Shown: positions 36,907 through 45,626, counted from the stretch's first letter. The stretch: DNA of 61,146 nucleotides from JAVVSR01 sp036654095 (GCA_036654095.1 JAVVSR010000012.1:1-61146), one strand, 5' to 3'. A program made the numbers and translations. Notes: generated by a model not told the origin, from the sequence alone.

Positions 36907-36934
36907 ACATAATTTTTGTTCTAAATAATTTAAT
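36907..36934 (+). repeat. Left 28-bp direct repeat (attL-like)
   Basis: Identical over 28 bases to 47821-47848 and begins ACATAATTTTTG. It marks the left junction of the integrated element. Confidence 0.9.
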
Positions 36935-36948
36935 TGTTATTTTACAAT

Positions 36949-36991
36949 AGTCTTGTCAGTTGGTGTAGAGCCAACGGCAAGATTATTTTTT
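36949..36991 (+). promoter_or_regulatory. Conserved leader hairpin (attenuator or packaging-signal candidate)
   Basis: AGTCTTGTC pairs with GGCAAGATT and an inner GTTGG pairs with CCAAC; a T-run follows, and the ribosome site GGAGGTC comes right after it. The same structure, with compatible pair changes, is in the relic at 33044-33129. It looks like a terminator placed directly before the first gene; in filamentous phages a strong hairpin near the origin also acts as packaging signal. Which role applies is not decided by sequence. Confidence 0.6.
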
Positions 36992-37004
36992 TGGAGGTCA
37001 TAAA

Positions 37005-37406
37005 ATGGCAAAAACAAATGAAACGAACGGTGTAAACGAAACTAACGGCGCACAAGAGGCAAAGAGGTTGCTTATCGAACGCGAACTTTTTAAGGCGAAA
37101 GGCAAGGAGTATTTTGCGTATGTAATCAACGGAACTATCCGTGGTAGAAGCGTTAAAGTGGGGCTTGTTCCCCCTGACCAAGGCGGTTACGGCGTGCTGG
37201 ATATTGTATTCGGCGACGGCGATACCGCTTTTTTAGAGCTTGTGCCCTACGAAATGAAAGACGAACAAACCGACCGCGTTATATCAGGCTACACTTATGA
37301 AGCCATTAACGCCGACGCGGACGGTCTCATATATCGGTGCAAAGTGAAGCCGTCAAGGACGAGTGACAAGTCGCTGCTTGATATGCTTCTTATGCAAATA
37401 CATTAA
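37005..37406 (+). CDS. Small element protein, possible ssDNA-binding protein
   Basis: 133 residues, soluble, starting after a strong GGAGGTC. A Thr/Asn/Gly-rich N-terminal tail (about 1-17) precedes a compact alpha/beta domain. I do not recognise a family with certainty. Its position as first gene and its size fit the single-strand-binding (gpV-like) protein of filamentous phages, but that is inference from context. A relic of the same start codon region lies at 33116. A composite hairpin follows its stop. Confidence 0.55.
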   Translation: MAKTNETNGVNETNGAQEAKRLLIERELFKAKGKEYFAYVINGTIRGRSVKVGLVPPDQGGYGVLDIVFGDGDTAFLELVPYEMKDEQTDRVISGYTYEAINADADGLIYRCKVKPSRTSDKSLLDMLLMQIH

Positions 37407-37423
37407 CCCCCGCAATCAAAAAT

Positions 37424-37479
37424 CCCGCGAAAGTCACTTGGTATTTTTTCCTTTCAAGTGATGAGTAACGGGCTTTTTG
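37424..37479 (+). terminator. Nested hairpin terminator after the first element gene
   Basis: CCCG/CGGG and CACTTG/CAAGTG form two stacked stems, followed by CTTTTTG. It would reduce read-through from the leader gene into the structural genes. Confidence 0.6.
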
Positions 37480-37501
37480 AAATAACTCATTGAGGTGATA
37501 T

Positions 37502-37810
37502 ATGGCAAAAGGCAAATACATATTATTTTACGATAAGTATATTGGTAATAAAGTCGGCGGCGTTGATATACAACGCGTTTGCGTTAAGGCAGACACGAAA
37601 GCACTCGCTGAAAAGCGAATGAAATAGGATTTGTATAAACGCGGCGCATTTCAGGGTTTAGGTTTTGTCTATTACCCTGACGGCAAAACAAAGTATATTA
37701 AGCCCCGTAAAGCACCCGAAATAACGTATGAGGATCGGGCGTATAAATCTAACATTTATTCCCGAACGAATATGCATTGTTGGAATTTCGGGAAAATGAA
37801 AAATAAATAA
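37502..37810 (+). pseudogene. Small basic element protein interrupted by an in-frame TAG
   Basis: From an ATG with GAGGTGATA upstream the frame reads 41 codons, hits TAG at 37625-37627, then continues in the same frame for 60 more codons to TAA at 37808. The joined 102-residue reading is consistent in composition (basic, Tyr/Lys-rich, no membrane helix) and the stop replaces what could be a CAG Gln between RMK and DLYKRG. It could be a nonsense mutation, a base error or programmed read-through. The element's own transposase ends in TAG, so general TAG reassignment is unlikely. Function unknown. Confidence 0.7.
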
Positions 37811-37826
37811 TTTTGGAGGATTAAAA

Positions 37827-38876
37827 ATGAACAAAGAATTTCAAAAACACAAAAAGATAGACACCGTGAAATGGATTGCCGTATTGTTGGCGGTCTGTAT
37901 TCTCGGCGTATCTGTAGCAGCAGCTTTAACTAAAGGCTTTACGGACGGAAATCCGTTCGGGTGGTTAGACGACAACAAAGAACCCGTCAAAACAGAGGAG
38001 CCCGCAAAGCCTGCATCGGTTGTATCTTCGATTTTTAACAGTCCATTTATGAGCCTTGAAGCTTCAGCTGCTTCAGCTACTTCGGACAATGTTAATTTAA
38101 CGGCTACTATTTATCCTGCTAACGCAACAAATAAAGCCGTTGATTGGTCGATTATTTGGGCAAATCCTAAATCTGCATTTGCAACAGGTAAAAATGCAAG
38201 TGATTATGTTTCTGTTATACCCACGTCTGACGGTGCATTGACGGCTGCTGTATCCTGTAAACAAGCTTTTGGTGAGCCAATTATTGCAACGGTTGCTTCT
38301 CGGGATAATGCTGAAGCGACGGCAAGCGCGCAGTTCGATTATCGGCAACGTGTGTTAGATTTTACCGTAACTGCCCTTAAAAATGGTGTAGCTGCTGCGG
38401 CTATAGATTTTTCTAACGGTGGTAATGTATATACATTTACTTACGATAAGGTTTTATCGACTATCTACACCATTGCCGATACCACGCAATTAGATGTTAG
38501 TGCGGAATATGCCAACGATTTTAGTTCATTGATTGACAGTTGTGATATTGTCAATGAAGATAGACCTAGTATGAACGTGAACGTCTGTTGCGGGGTTTTG
38601 GTTGCGTCAAATCCGAATTTTACAGCCTCTGCTAAGGGTGTTGCGAGAGTAATGAAATCTTCTGACGACGGTTCAAATCCGCCTAGTTATGTTAATTTAT
38701 ACGGTCAAGGATTGAATATGGTTTGTACTGCAATTACCGGTTATAGTGGTAACGTTGTTAAGTTTACGGCAAATATTGAGGGAGTACAAGTTGTTAAGTA
38801 TATAGGTAAAGGAACGGTTGATTTTAGTGTTGCAGTTGAAAGCGTTAGTGTTAGCACTGGTAATATTGTCTTTTGA
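37827..38876 (+). CDS. Membrane-anchored element surface protein with Ig-like region
   Basis: 349 residues. A charged N terminus (NKEFQKHKKIDTVKW) leads into one hydrophobic helix (~16-35), then an extracellular region. Residues ~75-165 read like a BIG2-type Ig domain (NVNLTATIYPANATNKAVDW). The remainder is beta-rich. Its TM-first topology and place among coat genes suggest a minor coat or host-attachment protein. The ribosome site TTTGGAGG is good, and the gene ends 8 bases before the next. Confidence 0.65.
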   Translation: MNKEFQKHKKIDTVKWIAVLLAVCILGVSVAAALTKGFTDGNPFGWLDDNKEPVKTEEPAKPASVVSSIFNSPFMSLEASAASATSDNVNLTATIYPANATNKAVDWSIIWANPKSAFATGKNASDYVSVIPTSDGALTAAVSCKQAFGEPIIATVASRDNAEATASAQFDYRQRVLDFTVTALKNGVAAAAIDFSNGGNVYTFTYDKVLSTIYTIADTTQLDVSAEYANDFSSLIDSCDIVNEDRPSMNVNVCCGVLVASNPNFTASAKGVARVMKSSDDGSNPPSYVNLYGQGLNMVCTAITGYSGNVVKFTANIEGVQVVKYIGKGTVDFSVAVESVSVSTGNIVF

Positions 38877-38884
38877 GGTGAAAT

Positions 38885-39493
38885 ATGAGTAAAAGAAATA
38901 AGCGTAACGTTTTAAAAATAAGCAAGGTATTGTCGTACATAGTGATTGTATTGATTTTTGTTGCGGTTTGCGGTGCGCTTGCGTTTTTTACAAATGGTTT
39001 TACAGGTGATTTTAAAACCTTTTATGCTGTTGTAGGCGACAAATATATTATGACGTCGGCTGACGGTTATATTTTTACTAATGATCAGCCATTGATAGTG
39101 GATGTGAATTATACTTTTGGGGTGTTTAGTGCGGAACAGACGGGTTATTCTGTTAAAGTAATTCCAAATGTAGATAGTAAAAATGATTTCGCATTTACTG
39201 TTGACGGTGAAACTCATAGCTTTAGTGCTGAAAAGGATTTAACGCAAGGATTTGTTATTGTTCAGTCGGAAAAATCGTTTAGCATTGCTCCTAAGGGTGA
39301 TTTAAAAGCTATTCTTTCAGCGTTATATACCGATACTAAAATAGAACTAGACAGTTCAAAAATAGATTTTTCTAAAGATTTATTTAAGGTTGTCATAACG
39401 TCTTACAATGACGAAGCAAGTGTATTTATTACATGTAGCCTTTATTTAACTGTAGATAGTATTGAAATTAATAAAACGGAGATTGTATTTTGA
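38885..39493 (+). CDS. Single-helix membrane protein of the element
   Basis: 202 residues: basic N terminus, one membrane helix (~16-37), then a beta-rich extracellular domain ending in a strand (SIEINKTEIVF) that parallels the end of the previous protein (VSVSTGNIVF), hinting at paralogy between the two. No known family. It overlaps the next gene by four bases (TTGA). Confidence 0.65.
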   Translation: MSKRNKRNVLKISKVLSYIVIVLIFVAVCGALAFFTNGFTGDFKTFYAVVGDKYIMTSADGYIFTNDQPLIVDVNYTFGVFSAEQTGYSVKVIPNVDSKNDFAFTVDGETHSFSAEKDLTQGFVIVQSEKSFSIAPKGDLKAILSALYTDTKIELDSSKIDFSKDLFKVVITSYNDEASVFITCSLYLTVDSIEINKTEIVF

Positions 39494-40884
39494 GTACCTC
39501 TAAATGTAATAACAAAAAACTGCTGTATGCAGTTATATTCGCGTTAGTGTTCTGCACTGTGTTTTTCACCGTGCAGAATATTGCGTGGGTAGCGTATGGT
39601 GCCGATAAGGATTATAGCAGCGTTTTGGACGATTTGAAAAAGGATAGTTCGTTTAATCCGTCTAATTATCCCGTCGACACAAACGATAATTCGTTAAAAA
39701 TTATACAGATTGCTGAAAGCGTGAATAAGGAAGTATTTGTTTATGTTTATCAGCCGATTGGTGCAAATAAGGATTTGCGCGCGAGTTCGATAAATATTTC
39801 AACGACGATTAACGATAGCATTTCGTTTTACAATTATAAGTTGAAGCATGTCAACAGTAACGGCGTATTTTACAAGTATGTTTTACAAGATTTTGTCGTT
39901 AAGTCGGATAGCGTTCGTTATTACGCTATTACATCAATTTATCGTCCTTTTGATAGTACGATAGATAATCAAGCCGACCATGGAAACACGGTTACTGAAG
40001 TTGAATATGCTGTAAATAAACAATACGCTTTTGGCGAGGTAAACGGCAAGCCGTACACTTCTTGTGTTGATATTGAAACGATTGTTATAACGGACAAATT
40101 TGTTGGATTTGTACGTTATGATGATGGTTTTAAATTATATGTAGGTGCTTGCGATAGTCATTTTGTTGCATTTAATACGGACAAGCCTATTGATAGACTT
40201 TTGGAAGCGGATGTATATTACACGCAACAAAGCTATTTATATACTTTTGCAGCAATGGTTGGTGCTTACTATGATTTTGGCGAAAAAGAAGATAAATACG
40301 CTTATTTGAAATATACAGATAAAGTAACGCATAGTGGCGGGGGTTTATTTGCGGGCACATATACTTGGGAAAGAATTGAAACCGTTGATAATTTTATAAA
40401 AAATGAAAATATCACTCAAAATGTTTATTCGGGAGCGATTATAGATGTTAGTGTTGCCAATAAAATAACAGATGATGGTTTGGCCGCATTAAACGGGAAA
40501 AAATGGTTGCTTCGATTTGTCGAAACAGATTATTCGTTAACATCTGGTAGTGGCACCGTAGTGTCGGGTTCGTCGCTAGTTGGTGATGTTACAATTTTGC
40601 GCTTAAAATTTGAAACGGACGGCATTACATATAACCTTGGCGTAATTGACAACAAGCAAACGGGTAGCGACAAACCAATTAACGACGAAGAAATACAATT
40701 AGCAACAAAAGAAACGTTTAAATGGATTTTGGCAATTATACTTTTAATTTTGTTGCTGTTTATACTTTCGCCGATTTTGCCGTTTATTATTCGTTTTGTC
40801 TTTTGGATAATTTCTTTACCTTTTAAGGTTTTTTCGGCAATATTTAAGTCGAAAGATAAATCACGAAAAAGAAAAAGGGAGTAA
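39490..40884 (+). CDS. Large secreted element protein with C-terminal membrane anchor (pIII-like)
   Basis: 464 residues starting at a TTG (TTGA overlap with the previous stop, GGAG 8 bases upstream). Signal peptide ~8-36, a ~360-residue extracellular part, then a C-terminal hydrophobic pair of helices (~408-450) and a basic cytoplasmic end (SKDKSRKRKRE). Signal peptide plus C-terminal anchor is the topology of the filamentous phage adsorption protein pIII. Sequence identity to known pIII was not recognised; the role is inferred from topology and position. Confidence 0.6.
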   Translation: MSTSKCNNKKLLYAVIFALVFCTVFFTVQNIAWVAYGADKDYSSVLDDLKKDSSFNPSNYPVDTNDNSLKIIQIAESVNKEVFVYVYQPIGANKDLRASSINISTTINDSISFYNYKLKHVNSNGVFYKYVLQDFVVKSDSVRYYAITSIYRPFDSTIDNQADHGNTVTEVEYAVNKQYAFGEVNGKPYTSCVDIETIVITDKFVGFVRYDDGFKLYVGACDSHFVAFNTDKPIDRLLEADVYYTQQSYLYTFAAMVGAYYDFGEKEDKYAYLKYTDKVTHSGGGLFAGTYTWERIETVDNFIKNENITQNVYSGAIIDVSVANKITDDGLAALNGKKWLLRFVETDYSLTSGSGTVVSGSSLVGDVTILRLKFETDGITYNLGVIDNKQTGSDKPINDEEIQLATKETFKWILAIILLILLLFILSPILPFIIRFVFWIISLPFKVFSAIFKSKDKSRKRKRE

Positions 40885-40888
40885 CTAT

Positions 40889-41365
40889 ATGTTTATAGAA
40901 AAACGATTATTAATTGTAAATGTTGTTTTACTTTTTGTCTTACTGTCGTTTATGTTGTTAGGTTGCAACGCTTCGAGTGTGGTTGTATCCAAAACGGTAA
41001 AGTCTGACGTAATTAAAAGCGATATACTGTTGGCTGTTAGTGATAATACGGGGGCTTCTGCTGCTTCTGTTGGCGATAGTAAAACAATTATCTTCTCGGC
41101 TTACCCTGCGGAAGCGTGTCAATCCTGCACTTGGTCGCTAACGATTGACGAAACAAAAATGAACAGCTGGCTAATTGGCAAAGTTAAAGATAAGCTATCT
41201 AGTGGTGTTGTTTTTATTAATCTAATTATTGACGGCAATAAATGCACGGTAACGGCAAACGAATATTTTAATTTTGGTATCAAATATACAACTTATTGGA
41301 CATTGACGGCAACGAGTACGGAAAACACAGAGTTTTCTGCTTCGTGCAGTATTCAACTTGGATAA
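40889..41365 (+). CDS. Element-encoded lipoprotein
   Basis: 158 residues with a lipoprotein signal: hydrophobic stretch followed by the lipobox LLGC near residue 26, so the mature protein is lipid-anchored outside the membrane. The rest is a small beta-rich domain with CQSC and a closing SCSIQLG segment, again reminiscent of the Ig-like domains of its neighbours. It could be a superinfection-exclusion or surface factor; no family recognised. Confidence 0.65.
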   Translation: MFIEKRLLIVNVVLLFVLLSFMLLGCNASSVVVSKTVKSDVIKSDILLAVSDNTGASAASVGDSKTIIFSAYPAEACQSCTWSLTIDETKMNSWLIGKVKDKLSSGVVFINLIIDGNKCTVTANEYFNFGIKYTTYWTLTATSTENTEFSASCSIQLG

Positions 41366-41375
41366 GAGGTTTATT

Positions 41376-41750
41376 ATGGCAAGGCGTAAAAACAATCAAA
41401 CAAGAAAATATAAGCCGCTGAATGAGTTTAGATATAATCGTAGTCCGACTGCGGGCAATCATCCAAATTATGTTTTTGGTGAAACGCCTACAAAATATAA
41501 ATCTGTTGGTTTGACTACTCATCCACGTGAAAATATTAAACATATCCCGTTACGCAAAAATCCTAATCCAAAAGAGGATAGGCAATCATTCGTGCAAAAT
41601 AAGGTTTTAACATCGCGTAAAAATTACCTTGAAGAAAGGCTTGACGGGTGGAATTTTGCTCGTGAGGATATGGCTATTATACGTTTAATTAAAAAAGATT
41701 ATAAAAAACGAACTCGTAGAAGTAAGAAAAAAAGCAATAAAAAAAGATAA
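41376..41750 (+). CDS. Highly basic small element protein
   Basis: About 124 residues from ATG 41376, chosen because AAGAGG lies just upstream; an earlier in-frame ATG overlaps the previous gene. It is rich in Lys, Arg and Asn and ends in a run of basic residues (RRSKKKSNKKR), with no membrane helix. Nucleic-acid binding is plausible. No family recognised. Confidence 0.65.
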   Translation: MARRKNNQTRKYKPLNEFRYNRSPTAGNHPNYVFGETPTKYKSVGLTTHPRENIKHIPLRKNPNPKEDRQSFVQNKVLTSRKNYLEERLDGWNFAREDMAIIRLIKKDYKKRTRRSKKKSNKKR

Positions 41751-41857
41751 GCCTTTGCAAAAGTTTAACTTCCACAATGCCGTCAATAATGACATGACTT
41801 ATCTATATGCATTATATGTTAAACAAAAAAACTTGTCAAGCAATATAGGGGGTGTAT

Positions 41858-41953
41858 ATGAAAACGGCAAAGCGAATCGGGGTATTTGCCCTTTTAATAA
41901 TTATAATATTCCTTGTGGGGTATCTTTTCTTTACGGGAAAGGCGGTGGCGTAA
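41858..41953 (+). CDS. 31-residue membrane protein overlapping the Zot-like gene
   Basis: ATG follows an AGGGGGT ribosome site. The peptide is KTAKRIG, then a ~18-residue hydrophobic helix (VFALLIIIIFLVGYLFF), then TGKAVA and TAA. The stop overlaps the next ATG (TAATG), typical of coupled genes. Size and makeup resemble the tiny filamentous phage proteins pVII and pIX (32-33 residues) that cap the virion, or a very short coat protein. No larger coat candidate is obvious elsewhere in the element. Confidence 0.7.
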   Translation: MKTAKRIGVFALLIIIIFLVGYLFFTGKAVA

Positions 41954-44136
41954 TGAGTTTCAAGGATAGATTGAAAAGCTTAGACTATCGTCACTATATT
42001 TGTGCGGTTATCGCCGTATTATTTCTGCTTTTAACGGCATTTGTTTATCGTCCGGCGGTTATGCGCTGCATAGAAGCTTTCCGCGATTTCGGGCTTTCAA
42101 TCGGCTATTATTTCAGTGTATGTTTCAAAATAAAATCAGAAATTGTGCCTACGGTTACACAGTATTCGGCGGTGAAATACCCGATTTGTGAGGATTTCGA
42201 ACAGTTTAAAATACTATTTGTGCAGTTTTGGAAATTGTTTGCCGACGGCGCAAATTTTGCCGCGTATTTGAAACAGTTTGCAACGATAGTCGTTTTCGGT
42301 TTTTCGTTTTTGCTTATAATCGTTGCCGCCGTTATAGCCGTTTGTTATCTTGCGAGGGATACGTTTTTTCGTGAAAACAACAATTATAATCACGACACCG
42401 TTTTACTAAAATGTCATAAACGCGCTTCCGAAAAAGTGTATTCGCCCGTTCATGCGTGGTTTAGGGGCTTTTATGTGTTTTTGCAGGAAAACGGTCTTTG
42501 GTGGAAGTTTTGGCTTGCTATATGGCTTGTAAATCTAAACGCAATTCAAATTGCCGTGGCCGCTATCGGATATGTGTTTTATTTTTGCGTGTCGTTTGAT
42601 TTGCCGAATACGCTGTTTCAGCTTTACAAACTTGTTCTTGATTTATCTTTGTTGTTCGGCGGGTTGCCGCTACCAATTTGGATAATTATAGGGATTATCC
42701 TTTTCGATTTGTGGCGAAAGCACATTGCGGATGGGTGCTTAAACCATTACGAAAATTATGACCGTGGGTTTATATCGTCTTTGCCGATTGTGGTTATGGA
42801 TTGCGGCGAGATGAATACCAAAAAAACGACAATGCTTACGGATATGGCGTTGTCGTGCAGGGTTATGTTTCGGGATAAGGCGTTGGAAATGCTTATTGAT
42901 AACGACTTGAAGTTCCCGAATTTCCCGTGGATAAATTTTGAAAACGCCTTAAAGCGGGCTATGCGGCAAAACGCCGTGTATAATCTTGCAAGTTGCGAGG
43001 CGTTTGTTCGCCGGCATAAGCGATTATTTGAGTACCGCCGCGCCATAGATAGAATAAACAGACGACACTCAGAACGGGCTATTATTCACGACGAATGGTG
43101 TTTCGGCTATGATTTCAATAACAATCCTATGGAATATGATAATCGGCTTGAAATAGAGAGGATTTTTGATGTCCTCGAAACTTACGCAAAGGCGTATTTT
43201 ATTTATATTTGCGAAAACTATAATCTATCAAATTACAGTCAGCGCTTTGACGACGTTATTCAAAGCATCGGCAATTTCCCTGTCGTGGATAGTGATTTTT
43301 TCCATAGGGATAGTCGCCGTCAACAAGCTTGCAGCCGATTCGCAAAAATCTTGGATTTCGATGTTCTGCGGCTCGGCAAAAAGGTTGTCGAAAATAACGC
43401 AAAAAACGGTTCGTTTGAGTTTGGTATTGTATCTATTACAGAAATAGGCAAAGAGCGTCTTAACTCGTTGGAACTTCAAGGCGTAAAGAAAGCAAATGAC
43501 GAAACCAACCAAAAGAATGATTTATTCAATTCTTGGCTAAAAATGTCGCGTCATCCGGGCACCGTCGGGCATTTCCCTTTCGTCAAGGTATTTACCGATG
43601 AGCAACGCCCCGAAAGTTGGGGAGCGGACGCGCGGGATTTGTGCAAAATCATTAACGTCGTGGACGCAGGAGAAGTGGAATGTGCCTTGCCGTTTTTTCA
43701 GCTTGAGGATGCGTTTTGCGATTGGCTACTGAATAAATTTACGGGGCTTTATATTAAGTATCGTTTTAGTCGCGGCGATAATTGTCTTTCTATGTTTTTG
43801 ATAAAAAACTTTACTTCGGCGCTGTACTGCTATCGTATGAAGCGTTATAACCGCTATGGATATGCTAAATTAACGCTTGAAACGCAGTCTGGACGGCTCG
43901 AAGGTAAGGCTGATACGCAAAAGTATTATCTTTGTTCCAAAAAGATTTACAGCAGGCGCTTTTCAACCGATTGTTATTCGGAGTTTTTTCACGAAAAGGC
44001 CTTGCAGTCGGGCATTGGTCTTAAAAAATATGAGGAATATGTTGGTGTTCGGGCGACTTCCGACGAACTGAAAAAGCAAAATAGTTATTTTGTCGGCTCT
44101 TTGTTTGGCGACGAGGGTGACGATAATGCTATTTGA
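41953..44136 (+). CDS. Zot-like membrane ATPase (filamentous phage assembly type)
   Basis: 727 residues from ATG 41953 (MSFKDRL), which is coupled to the upstream TAATG; a longer frame exists upstream but would swallow the 31-residue gene and its ribosome site. The first ~310 residues hold four to six membrane helices. Then comes a P-loop-like segment, VVMDCGEMNTKKTTMLTDMALS, followed by conserved-looking MFRDKA and FPNFPWINFEN and a Walker-B-like AIIHDEWCFGYD. The P-loop reads GEMNTKKT, an unusual Walker A. Zot/pI proteins drive extrusion of filamentous phage through the membrane. It is about twice the usual length because of the multi-helix front part. Family assignment rests on architecture and position. 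Confidence 0.65.
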   Translation: MSFKDRLKSLDYRHYICAVIAVLFLLLTAFVYRPAVMRCIEAFRDFGLSIGYYFSVCFKIKSEIVPTVTQYSAVKYPICEDFEQFKILFVQFWKLFADGANFAAYLKQFATIVVFGFSFLLIIVAAVIAVCYLARDTFFRENNNYNHDTVLLKCHKRASEKVYSPVHAWFRGFYVFLQENGLWWKFWLAIWLVNLNAIQIAVAAIGYVFYFCVSFDLPNTLFQLYKLVLDLSLLFGGLPLPIWIIIGIILFDLWRKHIADGCLNHYENYDRGFISSLPIVVMDCGEMNTKKTTMLTDMALSCRVMFRDKALEMLIDNDLKFPNFPWINFENALKRAMRQNAVYNLASCEAFVRRHKRLFEYRRAIDRINRRHSERAIIHDEWCFGYDFNNNPMEYDNRLEIERIFDVLETYAKAYFIYICENYNLSNYSQRFDDVIQSIGNFPVVDSDFFHRDSRRQQACSRFAKILDFDVLRLGKKVVENNAKNGSFEFGIVSITEIGKERLNSLELQGVKKANDETNQKNDLFNSWLKMSRHPGTVGHFPFVKVFTDEQRPESWGADARDLCKIINVVDAGEVECALPFFQLEDAFCDWLLNKFTGLYIKYRFSRGDNCLSMFLIKNFTSALYCYRMKRYNRYGYAKLTLETQSGRLEGKADTQKYYLCSKKIYSRRFSTDCYSEFFHEKALQSGIGLKKYEEYVGVRATSDELKKQNSYFVGSLFGDEGDDNAI

Positions 44137-44173
44137 ACAATATAAAATATCCGATGATAAGGAGTGTAAAATT

Positions 44174-44377
44174 ATGATTGAAAAGGTTTATGTTTTTATT
44201 TGTGACCGTTGCGGCGAAACGTTTATTTCGGAGTGCGGCCGTCTTGAAACTGCAATCGAGGACGCCCGCTTAAAGGGTTGGGTTGTTTCCCGTGACCGTA
44301 GGGGTTCATTTTGTCCTAAACATGCTTCTTCCGCCCGTTCTGTCGGCTGTCACGGCAACCATACTTTGTTCAGGTAA
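44174..44377 (+). CDS. Small zinc-ribbon-like protein
   Basis: 67 residues from ATG 44174, preceded by AAGGAG; an in-frame ATG at 44126 overlaps the Zot-like gene and has no clear ribosome site. Two Cys/His pairs (CDRCG and CPKH) suggest a zinc-binding fold. It lies just before the putative origin and could regulate replication or transcription. No family recognised. Confidence 0.6.
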   Translation: MIEKVYVFICDRCGETFISECGRLETAIEDARLKGWVVSRDRRGSFCPKHASSARSVGCHGNHTLFR

Positions 44378-44400
44378 TCCGGCTTTACTTCTATACGTCC

Positions 44401-44449
44401 GTTACCATTTGGTCGGCGCTGAATGGTAACATGCGCATGTTACCATTCA
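44401..44449. other. Putative replication origin palindrome
   Basis: In the 308-base space between the zinc-ribbon and Rep genes, 44421-44448 is a perfect 28-bp palindrome (arms GAATGGTAACATGC and its complement). A partial copy of one arm (GTTACCATTTGG) lies just before it at 44401-44412, allowing alternative hairpins. A strong palindrome next to a rolling-circle Rep gene is the expected place for the nicking site. The exact nick site is not identifiable by eye. The remaining bases up to 44685 hold no gene. Confidence 0.6.
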
Positions 44450-44685
44450 ACGTCGTAAAATAATCTATTCTTTTAGATTGAAAGGCAAAAAAAATTAGCG
44501 GTTTTTTGTTTTATAATTCGTAAGACAGAAGCGACGGAAAAGAATATCTATTCTTTTGAGTTGCTTCGGCGACGAAGTGTGAAAACAAAAAATCGGGAGC
44601 GGTCAAGGGAACGTGGAATAAATAGCCTGCGGTTTATGCCGCGAAAGCCCTTTACAGCCCCGAAGCAAAAGGAGTACCCTAAGAA

Positions 44686-45525
44686 ATGATTGATAATGTT
44701 TTCAAAGTTGTGAATGACGGTTCCCACTTCTTGGCGCATTTTGCCACGATTAAGGGTACTGATGAATGGCGCGGTGGTGGTCGTGGCCCAGTGGATTCGC
44801 TTTTTGACGAATTCTACCTTGCCGCTATGCGAGCCGACATTCGCAATGTTGAAAAGCAAGTGCAATATATCTTAAAGCGTTTTATGGATATTGACGAATA
44901 CCGCTCGGAGGACTGTATTCGCAAATCCATTGAACAAAAGCGTCTTAACCTTGCCAGTCGCAAACGCCGATTTAACCGCAAGGCTAATCTTAATTCTTGG
45001 AACTATTTCGTCACATTAACTTACGATGACGAAAAGATGAACGAAAGCACTTATAAAAAACGCCTTAAAAAGTGTCTTTCGAATTTACACACCCGCCGTG
45101 GGTGGAAATATATGGGTGTCTTTGAACGGGCGCCTGAAACGGGCAGACTGCACTTCCACGCTTTGATTTATGTGCCGGACGGTCAAATGGTCGGAAGCGT
45201 TGTTGAAGTTAAAGATTACAACCCTAAAAAAGGCAAAACGGAATCGCGTAACGAAAACGACTTTTTCCAAAGCACTTTCGGTCGTAACGATTTTGCCGTT
45301 ATTGAAGATTTCGAGGTACACCACGGCAAGGCGATTGATTATATATTAAAATACATTTCAAAGAGCGATGAAAAGATATTTTATAGCCGCGGTATTCCGT
45401 GTTATTTCGAAATACCCGCTGAAAGCTATGACATTGCTGCGGAGGTTTTTTATTTCGGAATGAAGTATATTCTTTTCGACGATATACTTGATGACGGAAA
45501 GCGTCGCGTAGTTATGCGCTGTTAA
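44686..45525 (+). CDS. Rolling-circle replication initiator (HUH, phage gpA-like)
   Basis: 279 residues, start after GGAG. All three RCR motifs are present: motif 1 FVTLTY (108-113), motif 2 LHFHAL with the HUH pair His156/His158, and motif 3 YILKYISKSD with Tyr219 and Tyr223. The YxxxYxxK spacing is that of superfamily I initiators such as phiX174 gpA (two catalytic tyrosines). It would nick the element's origin and start single-strand DNA synthesis. A terminator follows at 45561-45593. Confidence 0.92.
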   Translation: MIDNVFKVVNDGSHFLAHFATIKGTDEWRGGGRGPVDSLFDEFYLAAMRADIRNVEKQVQYILKRFMDIDEYRSEDCIRKSIEQKRLNLASRKRRFNRKANLNSWNYFVTLTYDDEKMNESTYKKRLKKCLSNLHTRRGWKYMGVFERAPETGRLHFHALIYVPDGQMVGSVVEVKDYNPKKGKTESRNENDFFQSTFGRNDFAVIEDFEVHHGKAIDYILKYISKSDEKIFYSRGIPCYFEIPAESYDIAAEVFYFGMKYILFDDILDDGKRRVVMRC

Positions 45526-45560
45526 ACACAGACAATTATAGCCGCACATATTGCAAACAA

Positions 45561-45593
45561 AAACCGCCGCAGGGATTTAGGGTAGGCGGTTTT
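45561..45593 (+). terminator. Terminator after rep
   Basis: AAACCGCC pairs with GGCGGTTT, followed by TCG and a T-rich stretch. Confidence 0.65.
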
Positions 45594-45626
45594 CGTCGTG
45601 CTTTTTGTTTTGCAAAAAGTTGCAAA

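Noticed and set aside
36907..36934. Direct repeat as a confirmed dif site
   Set aside because: Only the 28-bp length fits well; base matches to the Firmicute dif consensus are about 11 of 28 by eye, so it is left as a hypothesis.
41755..41952. Longer N terminus for the Zot-like ATPase
   Set aside because: It would overlap a well-signalled 31-residue gene and has no ribosome site; the ATG at 41953 is coupled by TAATG.
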